Source: Podospora bellae-mahoneyi (Eukaryota > Ascomycota > Sordariomycetes > Sordariales > Podosporaceae). Taken from it: DNA of 64,000 nucleotides. The translations under genes and the position numbers were made by a program. Below, in pieces: positions 1 to 12,390 of this stretch. A model generated the notes under the pieces. It was not told the origin of the DNA. It worked only from the letters and a program-made list of their open reading frames with translations, and did not search any database. Within the stretch, counting starts at the first letter, position 1. Each line of letters opens with the position of its first letter. The stretch lies in assembly GCF_035222275.1 (NCBI RefSeq), contig NC_085881.1, positions 3,968,001 to 4,032,000 of the forward strand. Reading direction: 5' to 3'.

Positions 1-43
1 ATGCTGGCTTGCCAAAGCGGAAGAGGCGCTCTTCGGAGGACAT
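1..43 (-). CDS. possible N-terminus of a gene running off the left edge
   Basis: On the minus strand an ATG at 43 in a good context (catcATGTCC) opens a frame that stays open to the window edge and reads MSSEERLFRFGKPA. The charged, compact start looks like a real fungal N-terminus. Only about 14 codons are visible, so the family cannot be named. The roughly 1 kb to the right, up to the 3' end of the GS-1 gene, would be its promoter. It could also be chance: short open frames at an edge are common. Confidence 0.3.
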   Translation of the reverse strand, partial: MSSEERLFRFGKPA

Positions 44-1093
44 GATGATGGTATTTTATGTGATATGTTTCCCCTTGCTCGGAGTTGAATAGTTCGGGGC
101 TGTTAGAGGTAGAGCTCGTAAATGTTGCAACCGTAGCTCGGTGACGACTGGCCCCGGTTTCGGTATCGCAATCGAGTTGATCAGCGGTATCGCTATCGGT
201 CACAAGATTGGAATACTTCTCGTATTCTCAGCCGCAATCAATCGCGATATCAAAGCCTGTCGTCGTTGTCGCCGCGAATCGCAGTGTTGTGGGTGTGGAA
301 GCTTATGAACGTATGACGGCAGGCACGCAACGCAAGCAGGCACGCATGACGTTTGGAGTTGGTCCCAAGCGGAAGGCTGGGGACCTGACATGACCCACCA
401 ACCAACCAGACCAATCCCTTCTTGGCAAAGGCTGATACTAGCACGTGATTACCCCTACCCTCACCAACACTTTTCACAACTACTTCGCAGCCCACAAAAC
501 AGTTGATGGATACTCTTCACAATTATCACTAATCGTCAAATATCTGCTTCCTCTGCAAACCAGAAACCCAGTGAATACCATGCATGCCACGCTCTCTGCT
601 GCCATCGCTCCAACCACAACACCTCCACCTCCCTCACACATCTCTTCTACAACCCCCTATTATACACTTCCATCAACCCTTCATGTCCTTTCCATCCATG
701 CATCTTCTGTCTCCAGAAATGGCCTAGACAAAGCAATGCCTACATCCATCCATCCCCAACCCGCAAGAAAAACAGGCTCGCCATGTGTATATGGTACAAA
801 AAGTAAAATATGGCCTTCCCTTGGAAAAAAAGAAAGCAGCGATTGGTTGATCGCGATAAACCGAAGAGAACTTTAAACGCCCCAATGAGAGAGAAAACCC
901 CCAGACAAGACAACAAGCTTTTCCACCAATTGTGAGGTCATGGGTGATGACAGAAAAAAGAAGCCACCAGAACGCCGTTAATTGCTTTCGTTGTGTCGCC
1001 ATTTGTTAAAAAAAAAAAAGAATTACCGGCTCCTTAAGCCAGCAGGAGCGCAGTGTGTTCCCTTGGGAAACTGGTCATCACGCCCCTGCAGCT
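44..1093. other. intergenic, no gene seen
   Basis: Lies between the possible left-edge gene start and the 3' end of the GS-1 gene. It holds only short open frames on both strands with no recognisable protein features. The stretch from about 430 to 700 is C/A/T-rich and reads like a leader or trailer. No RNA gene was seen. Confidence 0.5.
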
Positions 1094-2834
1094 CTATATC
1101 TCAATGGTCTTCAGTGTCGTCTCTTCCACCTCAACAACGGTGGCCTGCTTGCTGCTTCGTTTGCTGCCAGGCGCTGATGACGTGCCATTTGTCTGAGAAG
1201 GCTCAGTGATGGTGACCTCGGGAGGAGGGCTGACCTCGCCATTTGCAGCAAGAGCAGCTAACCTCGGGGCACTTTCTTTGTTCTCCTCTCCGCTGTGTCT
1301 TGGGGTGTCGACCTCAACCAACTTCTCCGGCACCTTGATACTGTTCGTCGCCGATGTCAAGGGAACCTCCTCGGCCACTCTCGCCAATGGGCTCGCCTTT
1401 CCAACACCTGGCCGAATTGGGCTGGGCATGGGAGAAATCTGGCTCAACCTCTGGAGCGACCGACCACGAGGCTCAGCGTTGGAATCAGCCGCGTTGGCAT
1501 AGGGCGAAGTGGGCGCACTGGTTGCATTCCTTGGAGGAGCCATCGACCTGCGCTTGTTGGCGGTACGACCATACTTCTGGTCACACCTCCACCTCAAAAT
1601 GTCGAAATAACCGGGCTCAACGCGGGCACTCTTAAACTCGCGCAGCTTAAGCTCGCCCGAATCATCATCGATGAACCATCTGCCACTGCCAAGATCGTCC
1701 GCAACAGTAGCCACTAAATGAGCCCACGACTTCGCGACTACGTACTTGGTGTCGTAGTCGCGACCAAACAGAATAACCTGACCCCAGGTACCCTTGGGTC
1801 CAGGCGCCAAGTCAACAGCCAAGTTGTTTCCACCCCAATCGCGAACAAGAGGGATCCACGCGGGGTGCGCATACACCTTCTGGATGGCACCGGCGGGGAC
1901 ACTGTCCTGACGAGCGAGCAGTTCTTGTCTCCAGTTGCCATTCTGGGGCGAAACGGGGGCCGAGCTGGACGAGGCCGCCGAAGTCGAAGCGTGGCTGCTT
2001 CCTCCCAGAATCTTGGAAGGCACAGCAGGCCTGGGGAATGTCGCCTCGAGCAGGAATTCTTGGTTGACCTTTACCCAGTTCTCCCACTCCTGAACAATCT
2101 CTTCGCAGTCCAAAAGCATGGACCCAAAAATGATGCCCGTGGGGTTGCCGCCTCTTTCTTGGCCATCGTGGATCATCAGGGACTCGCGGACGTCCTGAGG
2201 AAGGGAGCAGTCGAGCTGGTGCTCGAGATCGTTCAAATCGTTGTTAGTGGCGCCTTCGCAGAGCTGATCCCAAAGTTCCATGTAGTGCTCTTCGGCCCAG
2301 GCGTCGATCCGATTCCACGAGTTGTGGATCGGTGGCGCGGGCGGCTGGCCATCCTGGAAAGACTGCATCGGAATCGACCCGGTGGGGCTCTGCATGTCGA
2401 AAGCATCAGGTGGGACGGATGCCCGCGTGTTGATGGATCTCATGCCGGGCGAATATGGCCTCCCACTGGGGCTCATCGGAAGACCGGGAGTGTTGGGGGC
2501 ATAGGCGGCATCAAAGTGCGCCGAAGGGCGGGTGGATTCGTCGTGGTAAGGGGAGGAAATGTCGTTGCGAGAATCGGAGGCGGTCGCTATCGAAGTGAGG
2601 CCATTACGGCCATGGAGAGGAACATGGCGCCCTGTCCTTTGCGGAGAGTCAAATGAGGAATCTGCATAATCAGTTAGTATGAGTCGGTGAAGGGATTGAC
2701 TGGGAATTGCGCTGACGTCGGTCATAGCTGGTGATATCATGCCACATAGAGCGGAAGAAACTGCCGAATCTGCAGTCAGGGCATTAGCATTCGCCAGTTG
2801 TCACTATTCAGAGTGTGCACACATACGAAGCCAT
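1094..2834 (-). CDS. gs-1: Knr4/Smi1-family cell wall assembly regulator (GS-1 orthologue)
   Basis: Three exons: 2834-2827, 2769-2717 and 2661-1094, giving 542 aa. The first coding exon is only 8 nt (ATGGCTTC). The splices restore an N-terminus reading MASFGSFFRSMWHDITSYDR followed by HSSFDSP and TGRHVPL, which fits the N-terminus I remember for the Neurospora GS-1/yeast Knr4 family. Without splicing the frame would start inside intron 2. The SMI1/KNR4 fold lies at about residues 160-345, with conserved stretches such as LPQDVRESLMIHDGQ, HPAWIPLVRDWGGNNLAVDL and GTWGQVILFGRDYD. Both tails are low-complexity, Ser/Pro/Asn-rich and probably disordered. Knr4/Smi1 proteins are scaffolds linking the cell-integrity MAP kinase and calcineurin pathways to glucan and chitin synthesis; Neurospora gs-1 mutants lack (1,3)-beta-glucan synthase activity. 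It stands alone, with 2.7 kb upstream. Confidence 0.93.
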
Positions 2835-5504
2835 CTGGGCAATAGCGAGAAAGGGGAAATTCGTAAAGGGGGTTTGTCGGTGTGGTGTGTAAAAGCAGGG
2901 ACAAGACCGGAATGCGAGCGAGGGAGGACAGCGCGATGCGACTGCTGGCGGTTGAGAACGAAATCCGCGTCTAAAACGATTGGATGCGCGTCGACGTAGA
3001 GTTGTCGCAGCAGGAAGCGTCCTCAGCGACAATGTCGTCGACACTTTTGTATGTTCCCCCTTTTAGTCAAGCGATCGTGTTGGTGTTTGGTTCCGGGTCG
3101 CGGCGGCGTAGCGCTTGTGTTGCTTGTGCTGTGTTCAGTGTTCAGTGTTCACTGTTCTTTCTGTGCTGCGAGTGTCGGTCAAAAACTGAGTGTCTCCTAT
3201 TTTGGTCGGGCAGACTAAAAACGTGCCCCGGCGCAGACGGTACGTACTGGCTACTGGCTGTCACGTCATGCCCAGTTAAGGGGAACCCGTCAACCGAAAA
3301 ATCAACAACGAAGGCGCTCGAGCTAAAATGGACCTGCAAACGAGTGGTGCGCGTCCGAGAGAGAGAGAGGTTGCCCGATGATGTAGGTGTCGGACTGCGT
3401 GCGGTAGGAAGAGAAAGAGCGGGCAAGCAGCAAGAAAACAAGAAGTGGTTTGCAATTTCACTCTCGGTGCAACGATCAATGATGTTCCAAGCTTTGCTCC
3501 GTGCATGGAAGGAGAGGAAAGTTGACCAATGCAAGCGCTTCAAAACGGTGAGGGTGGAAGGATGGATGCCTTTCCCGCAGCCCATTAAATGGAAAGGGGC
3601 CATTTGCCCCACCACTGCCTCCTGCCTTGCCCACCCTCGGGGTTCACCGTGTAAGGGCCGTGCTGTTTGATTGGCTAATTTCGCTCCAGACACCACGCCG
3701 GGCGTGCAATGCAAGATCAGAGACAGGCCATGGCATCGTGGCATGAAAGATTTCGCCAGAGCGAGCACTCACCTGCCGAACGGAATGTCACCCTTTTTTG
3801 TATTTTTATTTTTTGAACGTTGCTAATTTCAAACTTTTTGCGACCGTGTTTGGGTGAACTTCTCACGCTTCTTTCAGGAGTCAACGGTTCGGTTCTGTTT
3901 TACCAGTCCGTTTCATTTCGATATGCCAGTGGGTTCTCCCAAGGAACTAGCCGACGTTCTGGCCCCTTATGAACAACTCCTTGCTACCCCGTAGTACACT
4001 CCGTTAAACATACATAACTCACCCTCCAAATATATCCAAGCAAAAGGACTCTTTGTGTGCCGTGTACCGGTATCTCTGCATCTGCAACTCTTGATCTCCT
4101 TCTCATGCAGCACAGAACAGAGCGGGTGGCTTACACCAGGACCCCCCACTGGATGCGCCAACACTCCTTATCAGACGACAACAACACCCACCTGCTGTTT
4201 CAGCCTCTGTGTCTTGCCGTTACGAATCCACGTTGGCTAAGCTATCCCGACTAAAATCTTCTCGTGATATTCATAGTCGAACCTGCATAAGCACACTGCA
4301 ACTAGACACTAGCAACCGCAAAAGACCCCGCCGTATTCAGCTGAACAGCGATCTGATCTCTTTCGCCTCATCTCACCAGCCGACCAGCACGCACTTACAC
4401 TAAGACTGACACTGACAACACCACAGCAGCTGCAGCACAACAAACACACAGGCACAGAATCCATCATCGGATGGACCACATGGCCAGCAACACCGGCCGG
4501 GCCCCAAAGCAAGCAACCATATCAATCAACCACGTTCACTGCCCGCCGCTGACAACCACTAATCTCGAGCCTACCCCGCATCTTCCTCATTGCTGATCCC
4601 TTTTCTTCCACAAGCGTGACAAGCAAAAAAACAAGCTTCACAACCTGTTGATAGTTACCTGATTAACTGGCCGTGTGTGTGCTTATCCTGTGGCAATAAG
4701 CTCTTCCATGTCCCGAATAAATTGCACCGCCCACAGGCTGTCGTACTTTTTACACAAGGTGCATGTGAGGTGTAAGTGATGCCCAATGGCGATCTTCCTT
4801 TCATTCGGAAACAACCAAGACATCCAGATAGGAACCTTCAAATCACCAGGTACCAAACTTCTTTGGTACGGAGGTAGCATTATGATGCTATCACTTTTAA
4901 TGTCACGCCCCTCAGACTATCTTGCTACGAGTGCACATTTTTTACGGACGTTCGGACCTTGTTGTCCGGCCGGCCAGCGTTGAACACCAACCCCATATTT
5001 TGTCATCCATCACCAGATCCAAAAAGATCTACAGCCCAGGTCCCGAGGCAGACCGCATAAATAGAAAAGTTCGCCTTCCACACAGCCCGATGCTCAGATC
5101 GCCACATTTAACTGTTGAGGGCCAGTGGTATTCACTCAGACTGCCAGAACGCACATGATTCAATGCGCCATCAGGTACCGTAGCAACCTGTTGTCGACCC
5201 CATCACCAAGTAAACAAGACATAGCACTTACAGCTGTTGAGCCTTCCTTATGCTGTCTATGGTGTACCATCAGCCAACTCAACAAAGTCCACTTCAGCCC
5301 GGCTCAACCATCAAACATAGCTCCAAATAATCACATTTCAAACACATCTTCATTTCATGCCTAGTACAATGATGTTGATACGCTACATAAACAAATACGT
5401 TTCAACCCACACCTTAATGGTCCCCCTCCCCCTACCTTCTGGTCTATCGTCCGCGGCGCTGCCATCAAACTGTTTCTTTTTTTCGTTCAAGTTTCCATCA
5501 CTGC
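2835..5504. other. upstream region of gs-1, no gene seen
   Basis: A 2.7-kb gap between the gs-1 start and the 3' end of RAI1. Open frames here (for example 2984-3670 + and 3142-3768 -) have no recognisable domain, are interleaved on both strands and lack coding-like composition. The part nearest gs-1 probably holds its promoter and leader. No RNA gene or long repeat was noticed. Confidence 0.5.
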
Positions 5505-6963
5505 CTACCCATCTTGAGGCTGATTACTTGACGCAAGTCTTGTCCTCCAGTTCACAAACTCATCCGTTAAAATTCTTCCATGACCCCTCTCTTCAACCTT
5601 GAACAACTCGACAACCTTTGACTTCGCATCGAATCGAATCCTCCACACTCCTGACTGTTGAGGGTCGGCCTTGATTACTTGTTGGATCCCTATTGACATC
5701 ACCAGTCAGTTGAAATGTCACCAAAAACAAAAAAACAAGAGAGAGCCTTAAAAGATAACTAACGGCCTTTAAAGATAATTCAAAGGCTTATTAATTTTCT
5801 TTCCAGGCCTTTTACTATATTATATGAAGGGTAAGTAGATAGGTAGGGAGAGGAGCAGTAAGAAAATAAGGGCGCTCTGTGAAGGTTCTCTCAACAACAA
5901 AGATGGACAACTTACAATCCAATATCTCCGACGCAAAATTGACGCACACCCACGGCATCCACGGCCACTGCCCGCCATCCCTCTCCCTCCTCACCCTCTC
6001 ATCAATCTCCTTCGTCTCGTACTCTTCGCACGAAACCAACATCCCCTTCTTATCCCTCCAACCAACAACAATCTTCGGCACCCCCAGCAAAAACGACTGC
6101 GCCCAAAACTTCATCAGTTTCTTGTTGAATTGGAACTTATCCCTTGGGCTCTGGATGACTTTGGACGTCTTCAGCTCAACCCAGTTGATCTTAGCCCCCG
6201 GCTCCTTTGGCTTCATATCCCATATAGCATCCACCTCCCCCCCAAAACAGAGAACCTTCCCCCCTATCTCTGACCTCACAACAGAGCAATACTGTTCCTT
6301 GTTGCTCACCACCTCGTCGCCCCTATTCTCAATCACCTCCCTGGACGTCTCCGCCCATGGCCGCGGTATCGTAGCCAGCGTCTCAAACTTGTAACCCCAA
6401 AACGTCATTTCTTCCTGTGATATTGGACCTTTCCACCCTGAATTCTGCTTGGCTTTCTTTTCGGCAGCAAAAACCCAGTTCTCTTCGATGAAGATGCAGT
6501 CTTGAAAGAGCGTGGCGTTCATTTCGAAGCCGTCGTCGTCGTCATACGGATAGGGGGCGATCAGGAATTTGGTCATCATGCCTCGCCACGTGACGAACTT
6601 GGCGTCGATGGGCTGGTTGGTTTGCTGCTCGTGGTGGGCGATGGCTGTGAGGAGGCTGTCGAGGTGCTCGTCTTGGCTGTCGTGCTTGTCGAACTTGTCG
6701 AAGCCGGCGGAGAGGTTGGCGGGGAGGGCGGGAGGTTGAGGTGGGTAGTACCATTTGATAGAGGAGTCGTCGAGGCGGAGGTTGTGGTTCTTGTCGTAGG
6801 AGAAGCAGGTGAATTCCTGGGCGAGAAGTTAGTATGTTTATAGCGTGAAAGGGTGAGTGGTCGTCGGTCTTACTCTGGGTCTCTTAACGGGTGCTTGTGT
6901 GGTGGCTGCTGTGAGGCGGATGACATCGATGGGGAATCGAGCTACATTGCTGTTTTGTGCCAT
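5505..6963 (-). CDS. RAI1: Rai1/DXO-family decapping nuclease
   Basis: Three exons: 6963-6874, 6816-5916 and 5689-5505, giving 391 aa. Rai1/DXO enzymes hydrolyse unprotected or incompletely capped 5' ends of pre-mRNA, and in fungi Rai1 stabilises the nuclear exonuclease Rat1. The N-terminus contains EFTCFSYDKNH and TWRGMMTKFL. The metal site is seen as FGGEVDAIWD (acidic residues near 224, 226 and 230) and WVELKTSK (Glu244 and Lys246, the ExK motif). The C-terminus, SGVWRIRFDAK and HGRILTDEFVNWR, sits in a separate exon. Joining GATT to GGATCC across a 226-nt intron gives the continuous reading EILDWIQQVIKAD. Reading through that intron would stop at 5815 and lose the last 61 residues. The start ATG is shared with no other frame. 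It is divergent from SEC8 across 660 bp. Confidence 0.93.
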
Positions 6964-7623
6964 TTTGGGGAGAGGTGTTTGATGAGTGGCTGGTCAAACA
7001 AAGGATATGTCGTGCCACCGATGTCATATACAACCCAGCACCTTAAAATGAAAGTGTTGAAAAATTGGTAACTTGAGAGAAAGCCTCTCAAGATGCAAAC
7101 GAGTTTGAGGGCGGGATGAATGAGTGTAAATCCGAGATAGCTTGGCTGCTGGCCCCAGCCCAGGGAAACAGCAATCCACTGTACCTTGCAGGCATATCAG
7201 GAATAGCTTACAGCTTGAAGGTTGGTATACAGCAAGCAAAATCACGAAATAATTATACTGAATGACTGTTCAAGAATAGAGATTCTGAATTCAAACTCAT
7301 GACATTATTACAGGACATCTATTAAACAAAGCGATCTGATGGCAGATACCAAGTACCTTGTTGAACAGGTACCCCTCGCGAGTGGGTCCCCGCCTGCATT
7401 CCCGCAGCTGGGGGAGGTGCATTGCTTGACAGGGGCCAGACGGCAACAGAGAATACCAACGACCATCAACAAGAGCTCCGACGACTTCACAATCACCATA
7501 CTCAGAGCTCGGAGGCGCCGTCCTCACCACGCAGCTCGACTTGACCCCATCACCAGAGAATGATCCGATAATGAAGAACGCTCGAACTCGGTAGCCAGCA
7601 GCCTAGGATCCTCGAATTACACA
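6964..7623. promoter_or_regulatory. shared RAI1/SEC8 divergent promoter region
   Basis: 660 bp between two head-to-head start codons. It must carry both promoters and leaders. No gene was seen inside; open frames on both strands here are short and featureless. I could not assign a convincing TATA box. Confidence 0.55.
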
Positions 7624-10600
7624 ATGGCCAACCGTTATGGCCAGTCGTACCGCAATGGCGGCAACTATGGAGGAGGTGGTGGTGGAGGAGTAGGAGGAGG
7701 TTACGGCAATCTCAGTCGCCAGGACGAAGAGTATGACCCATACGGGGAGGGATATGGCAGCGAACGGTTCGCGCCGCCACCACCACCACGACAGGCGGTG
7801 AACCAAAGCGCAGCTCCAAACTCAAATTCAGACTCGGTCCAGTCTCGCTCCCGACAACCACCTCCGCCCTCACTCCGCAATGGGCCACCACCACGATCTG
7901 CCCAGCGCAACGAACGCGCCATGCAGCGATCCGCCCGAGAGACCAACGCCGAGCGCGAGATGGGGAGGGTGCTCGAGCTGATCAAGCAGGAATGGCCAGC
8001 CATGCTGGAGAACGACTGCATCCCCGTACAGCTGGCGCTACAGCTGCTCGACACCAGCTCGGTCGGCCGCGCCCACGAATATCGCAACTTTCGCCAAACG
8101 CACCAGTATCTGCAAGACTCGCTCAAGAAGATTGTCCACGAGTACCACCAGGGCTTCAACAGCTCCATCGGAACCTTCCACAAGATTCAGGGCAGCATCC
8201 AGGCCTCGCAGAAAAAGGTGCGCTCCTTGAAGGAGTCTCTAGCCACATCAAAAACGGCTCTATGTGCGACAGACCCGGAACTGAAAAAGCTACACGCGAC
8301 ATCTCGCATGTATGACGATGTGCTACAGACATTAAACGAGCTAGATGATTTGCGGACGGTGCCGGATCAGTTGGAAGCCAGAATATCCGAGAAGCGCTTC
8401 CTCACGGCCGTCGAAGTGTTGCAAAATGCGTTGCGCAAACTAACGAAACCAGAATTGGACGGGATTGGGGCGCTGAGTGACTTGCGCAGCTATCTTGCCA
8501 ACCAGGAGACGGCATTGATGGAAATCTTGGTCGAGGAACTGCACGAACATCTCTACTTGAAATCCCCCTACTGCCAGGAGCGGTGGCAGAATCTCACCAA
8601 ACATCATGGAGCTATGAACGAGGCATTCCAGGATACTTCCAGCCTTGTCCCATTTCATATCATTTTCGAGTCCATCGATTGGGACCGGTCTGTGACTGAG
8701 GATCCCCAAAAGAATCCCGAGGCCGATACTTTCTACTATATTACGCTCTTGGTTGAATCTTTGAACAGATTGGGCAGGTTAGAAACTGCCGTCGATATGC
8801 TGAAGCAACGACTGCCTGTTGAGCTCTTTGCTGTTGTCAACGAGACGATCAACGATATCGACCAGAAGCATCCTAGCTCATTACGTGGTGGATCGAACGG
8901 CTCTAACGGGTTACATATATATGGCCAGCGGGAGACCCAGATGAGGGCAGATGTCATCTATGACCTGCTCTGGACTCTCTATGGCAAATTCGAAGCGATC
9001 GCCGAAGGCCACCGTGTGTTCCACGAGTCGATCAAGTCCCTCATCCGACGTGAGGGAGCCGGCAACAATATTGCTCTTCTGGGAAGTTTCAAGGAACTTT
9101 GGAATCTCTACCAGAACGAAATCCGCTCGCTGTTACACAACTATGTCACTACCGACGCTGATGTGTACCAGTTCCGCTCGTCACCGAGACCAGGCGGTGG
9201 TTTGAATGGCCATATGGACGCCAGGGAACACCTCTTCAAGTTCTCGGAAGCGGACGCCAAGTCGGCGGAGATGACGGCCGAGTATGAAGCACTGGATAAT
9301 ATTATTCAGAATGCTGTCCCTGGTTTGACTTCCAATTCTGGAAAAAACAGCAAGAAGTCCACATTGGTGGTGCCACGGTCGGATGCTGCGGCGACAAGGA
9401 AGAGCTTGGGGGCTGGGTATGGCAGAGAGCAGAGCAGTGGGACATACAAGTCGCTTGTTGAGCCGAGTGTCTTCAATATGAGCCTACTGTTGCCACCGAC
9501 GCTTGTCTTTTTGCAGCGTCTGAAAAGCATCGTGCCCCCTGGATCTGACCTGGCTACGAGCACGTTGACGTCTTTTCTGGACAACTTCCTTGTCAACGTA
9601 TTCCAGCCTCAACTTGATGAAACTCTTGGCAAGCTCAGTGATACCGTCTTTGGGGAGGCGGATGCTTTCTTGCAAGACTCGGAATGGGCCCATCTCGCCA
9701 AGAGACCTATTTTCAAGGGGACAACCGCCTTCTTTACGGTCATCACAGCCTTCTGCCGCATGCTGGGGACGATCCCACATGATCAGGCTCTCAGCTCACT
9801 GATCATCACTCAGATGTTGAGATATTACGACCGCTGCTTCAACTGGTACAAAGCTCTCGTCACCAAAACCCAAGAAGAAGCATCCACTTCCGAAGAACTC
9901 CGTGCCTCGGCAGTCATGGCACTGGAACCTAGTGAGATCCACGACACGGTGATGAACCTCTGGAAGGCAGAGACATCGGGAGCAACAGAAGAGTTCGAGG
10001 AGCTTCTCCGGAAAGAAGTGGGCTTGTTGATTGCTAAAGCGAACGAACAAAAGCTGGAGGCAAGCGATATCATCCAGGACAGGGATACGATCTCGTCGCT
10101 GTGCCTGCTGTACACGAGCATGAAGTGGCTCACGGTTAAGGTTATGGGCCTGCGGCACATCACGAAGAACGAGAACGACACGTCGACCAAGCCGTCGGCG
10201 GCGACGCTGCCGAAGCCGGAGAAGAAGAGGTGGACGTTGCTGAATGACCCTAATAAGGCCACGGCGGAGGAGGGGCCGGTGTACCTGCCTATGACGCAGG
10301 AGACGGTGCAGTATGTTTTTTGTCCCCCCTCTTTGTCCCTCCTCTTTGTTTGGCTCAGTATACTAACATTTTGATCTAGATCCTTCGACAGCATCCTAAC
10401 TTCCTACGAGGAACTCGCCTCCATAGCCCTCCGCACCCTTCACATGGAGGTCCGCTGTCGGATCGTCCACTCCCTCTCCCTCGCCCTTTCCCCTACCATC
10501 ACAGCACCCTACACCCTCGACCAAATCGTCACGGAACCCGACCAAGAAATCTTGTCCCTCAACGCGGAGATGGTCGCCTACGATGAAACCACCACCCGGT

Positions 10601-11073
10601 ATCTCCGCGAACGAGAAGTCCTCTTCATCCGCCGTGGACTGGGTCTGTTGATAAACGCCTATCTCATCAAGATCGCGCCCGTGGTGTCCCACCCGATGAA
10701 CCTCAACGGCTGCGGGAGGATGAAACTGAACGTGAGGGTGTTGCAGCAGAACCTGAAGAACATTGAGGAAGGTGTGGACTTGGGGAGGGCGATGGGGTAT
10801 TTTGAGTTGTTTGAGAAGGGGCCGGATGCGATTGTTGAGCGGGCGAAGCAGGATGCTGGGCGGCAGCAGGGGGGGGGGAGTAGCGAGGAGGGGGGGAGTA
10901 GCGAGGAGGGGGGGAAGAAGGGGGAGGGGTATAGCTATGATGAGCTGAAGGCGCTGCTGGAGCTGTGCTATAGTGAGCAGCTGGCTGATCGGGAGAGGGG
11001 GGTGGCGGCGCAGGCGAAGAGGCAGTTGGGGGAGAGGTTGTTGGGGTTGAGTGAGTATATGTGGCAGCAATAG
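7624..11073 (+). CDS. SEC8: exocyst complex subunit Sec8
   Basis: Two exons, 7624-10310 and 10380-11073, joined over a 69-nt intron (CA|gtatgt ... tactaac ... ctag|A), giving 1126 aa. The exocyst tethers secretory vesicles to the plasma membrane at hyphal tips and septa. After a Gly/Tyr-rich and Pro/Gln-rich N-terminal tail (about residues 1-100) comes the Sec8 N-terminal coiled-coil region: LELIKQEWPAMLEND, then EYHQGFNSSIGTFHKIQGSI (about 105-220). The long helical C-terminal part follows, with FDSILTSYEELASIALRTLH straight after the splice. Near the C-terminus is a short tandem GGSSEE duplication, coded by an 18-nt G-rich repeat at about 10874-10912. The start ATG (acaATGGCC) is the first in frame. 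Length fits Sec8 of filamentous fungi. A Sec2-type exchange-factor gene of the same pathway lies 20 kb away, but not as a cluster. Confidence 0.93.
10871..10920 (+). repeat. 18-nt G-rich tandem duplication inside SEC8
   Basis: The unit gggggggagtagcgagga occurs twice in tandem and codes GGSSEE twice, in a variable loop near the Sec8 C-terminus. It keeps the reading frame, so expansion or contraction by whole units would be tolerated. Confidence 0.7.
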
Positions 11074-12335
11074 TTTTTAGAGGGGGGTGTTTAAATCTTT
11101 TTGGGGGGGTTATGGTATGATAGGAATGAGAAATGGTTGAAATGTGAGCGGTGGTATGTTTACTTGGTGATGGGTTTGAGAAGAGGTGCTGTGGCATTCT
11201 GGTCTGTGCAGTTGAGTATTTTACACCAGGAAGAGAACGGTTATCGGAGTATGATTCGCTGGTGTAGAGCACGAAATATGTTGCTAAGTGCCTCCTTCAG
11301 ACTTACAAGTTTTTCAAGTAAGGTTATGAGGACTTGAAAGGAATCCTACAGCGAGGACTAGTGTGTGGCTCTGTCTCAGCCTTCACATCAACCTGACAGT
11401 GGATCAACTTGTAATGTTGGCGGGCTATTTACGCAAAACCCTGTGTCTTCGATAAGACATGAGGAGCTGTGTCTTAACAGCTCTTGTCTAACCTACGAAG
11501 TGCCATCTTGTACATGTGACTTGCCTATACAGTAGTTATCACATGTAGCTATTCGGAAACAAACATCCTCGTTTGGTGTGAGGGTGACTTTCACACCTGT
11601 ACCATGCCTCCTCCTAATGCTAGGAGTGTTCTGTGTGCAAATATTAGAGACTTTAGCTCAGAGAGATGCCAATCTTCCACTGTCCACGGGAACACAGGCA
11701 TATACTTATCGCCTTCTTCAATATCTCACTTCCTCATTGACTTCATTGATTCCTATAACTGCAAAATCACTAACAGGGACAGAAAGATACATACTAACCA
11801 GTCACACTGCGGAAGCAGGATCCAGTACGATTTAGCAGGTGCCATTCTGACTCACCACTTTCTAGATCATCTGGCGTCAATCCATGAAGTTGAGAACCTT
11901 GAGATAGAAGCTCTATGTCTCTTGCCTCATGCTAGTTCGAGAAAGTTGTCATTATCACCAACAACACCTGATAGGAATCTGTGGACAACCACACGTGGGT
12001 AGATCTTTTGCTTTCTGTTTTAGTCTTGGTAGAGACTCTGCCCATTTGTTGATACATGTGACCATCATTCACGCCAGAAGAACAGGGCGGCATATGATGG
12101 ATATCAGCGCACTCGACATTGGGAACCGAATCTTTTCGTCTCTATGCCCGTCACATTTTAATTCTGTGGTGTGGAAGGTGTTGCTCCCGGTGGATTTCAG
12201 TCAGGTTGCTCCTAGGGCTTCTGCCCTGTAACCCACAGGCTAGGTTTGTTGATAGGGATAGGTTTTTGCTCTCAGGAGCTGATTTTCGTAGTGCTGAACA
12301 ATATCATCACTTTTCTCACAGCTCTGCTGGCACCT

Positions 12336-12390
12336 CACATGTGGCCGGCACCTGACATGTACCAGCCACCATAGGATACCTAAGGTATCC
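12336..12390. promoter_or_regulatory. cluster of three palindromes before a pyrimidine-rich tract
   Basis: CACATGTG (12336-12343) is a perfect E-box palindrome, ACATGT (12355-12360) is another palindrome, and GGATACCTAAGGTATCC (12374-12390) is a perfect 8-bp inverted repeat around one base. A C/T-rich plus-strand stretch of some 400 nt follows. This looks like a core regulatory site ahead of a leader, but no protein can be assigned. Confidence 0.35.

Noticed and set aside
1718-2656. 312-codon open frame antisense to gs-1
   Set aside because: It mirrors the G+C-rich coding strand of gs-1, has no domain and the sense frame is clearly the conserved one.
5815-5915. C-terminus of Rai1 read without splicing
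   Set aside because: A GTAAGT site and a downstream exon with the conserved VWRIR and FVNWR motifs show that this stretch is intronic.
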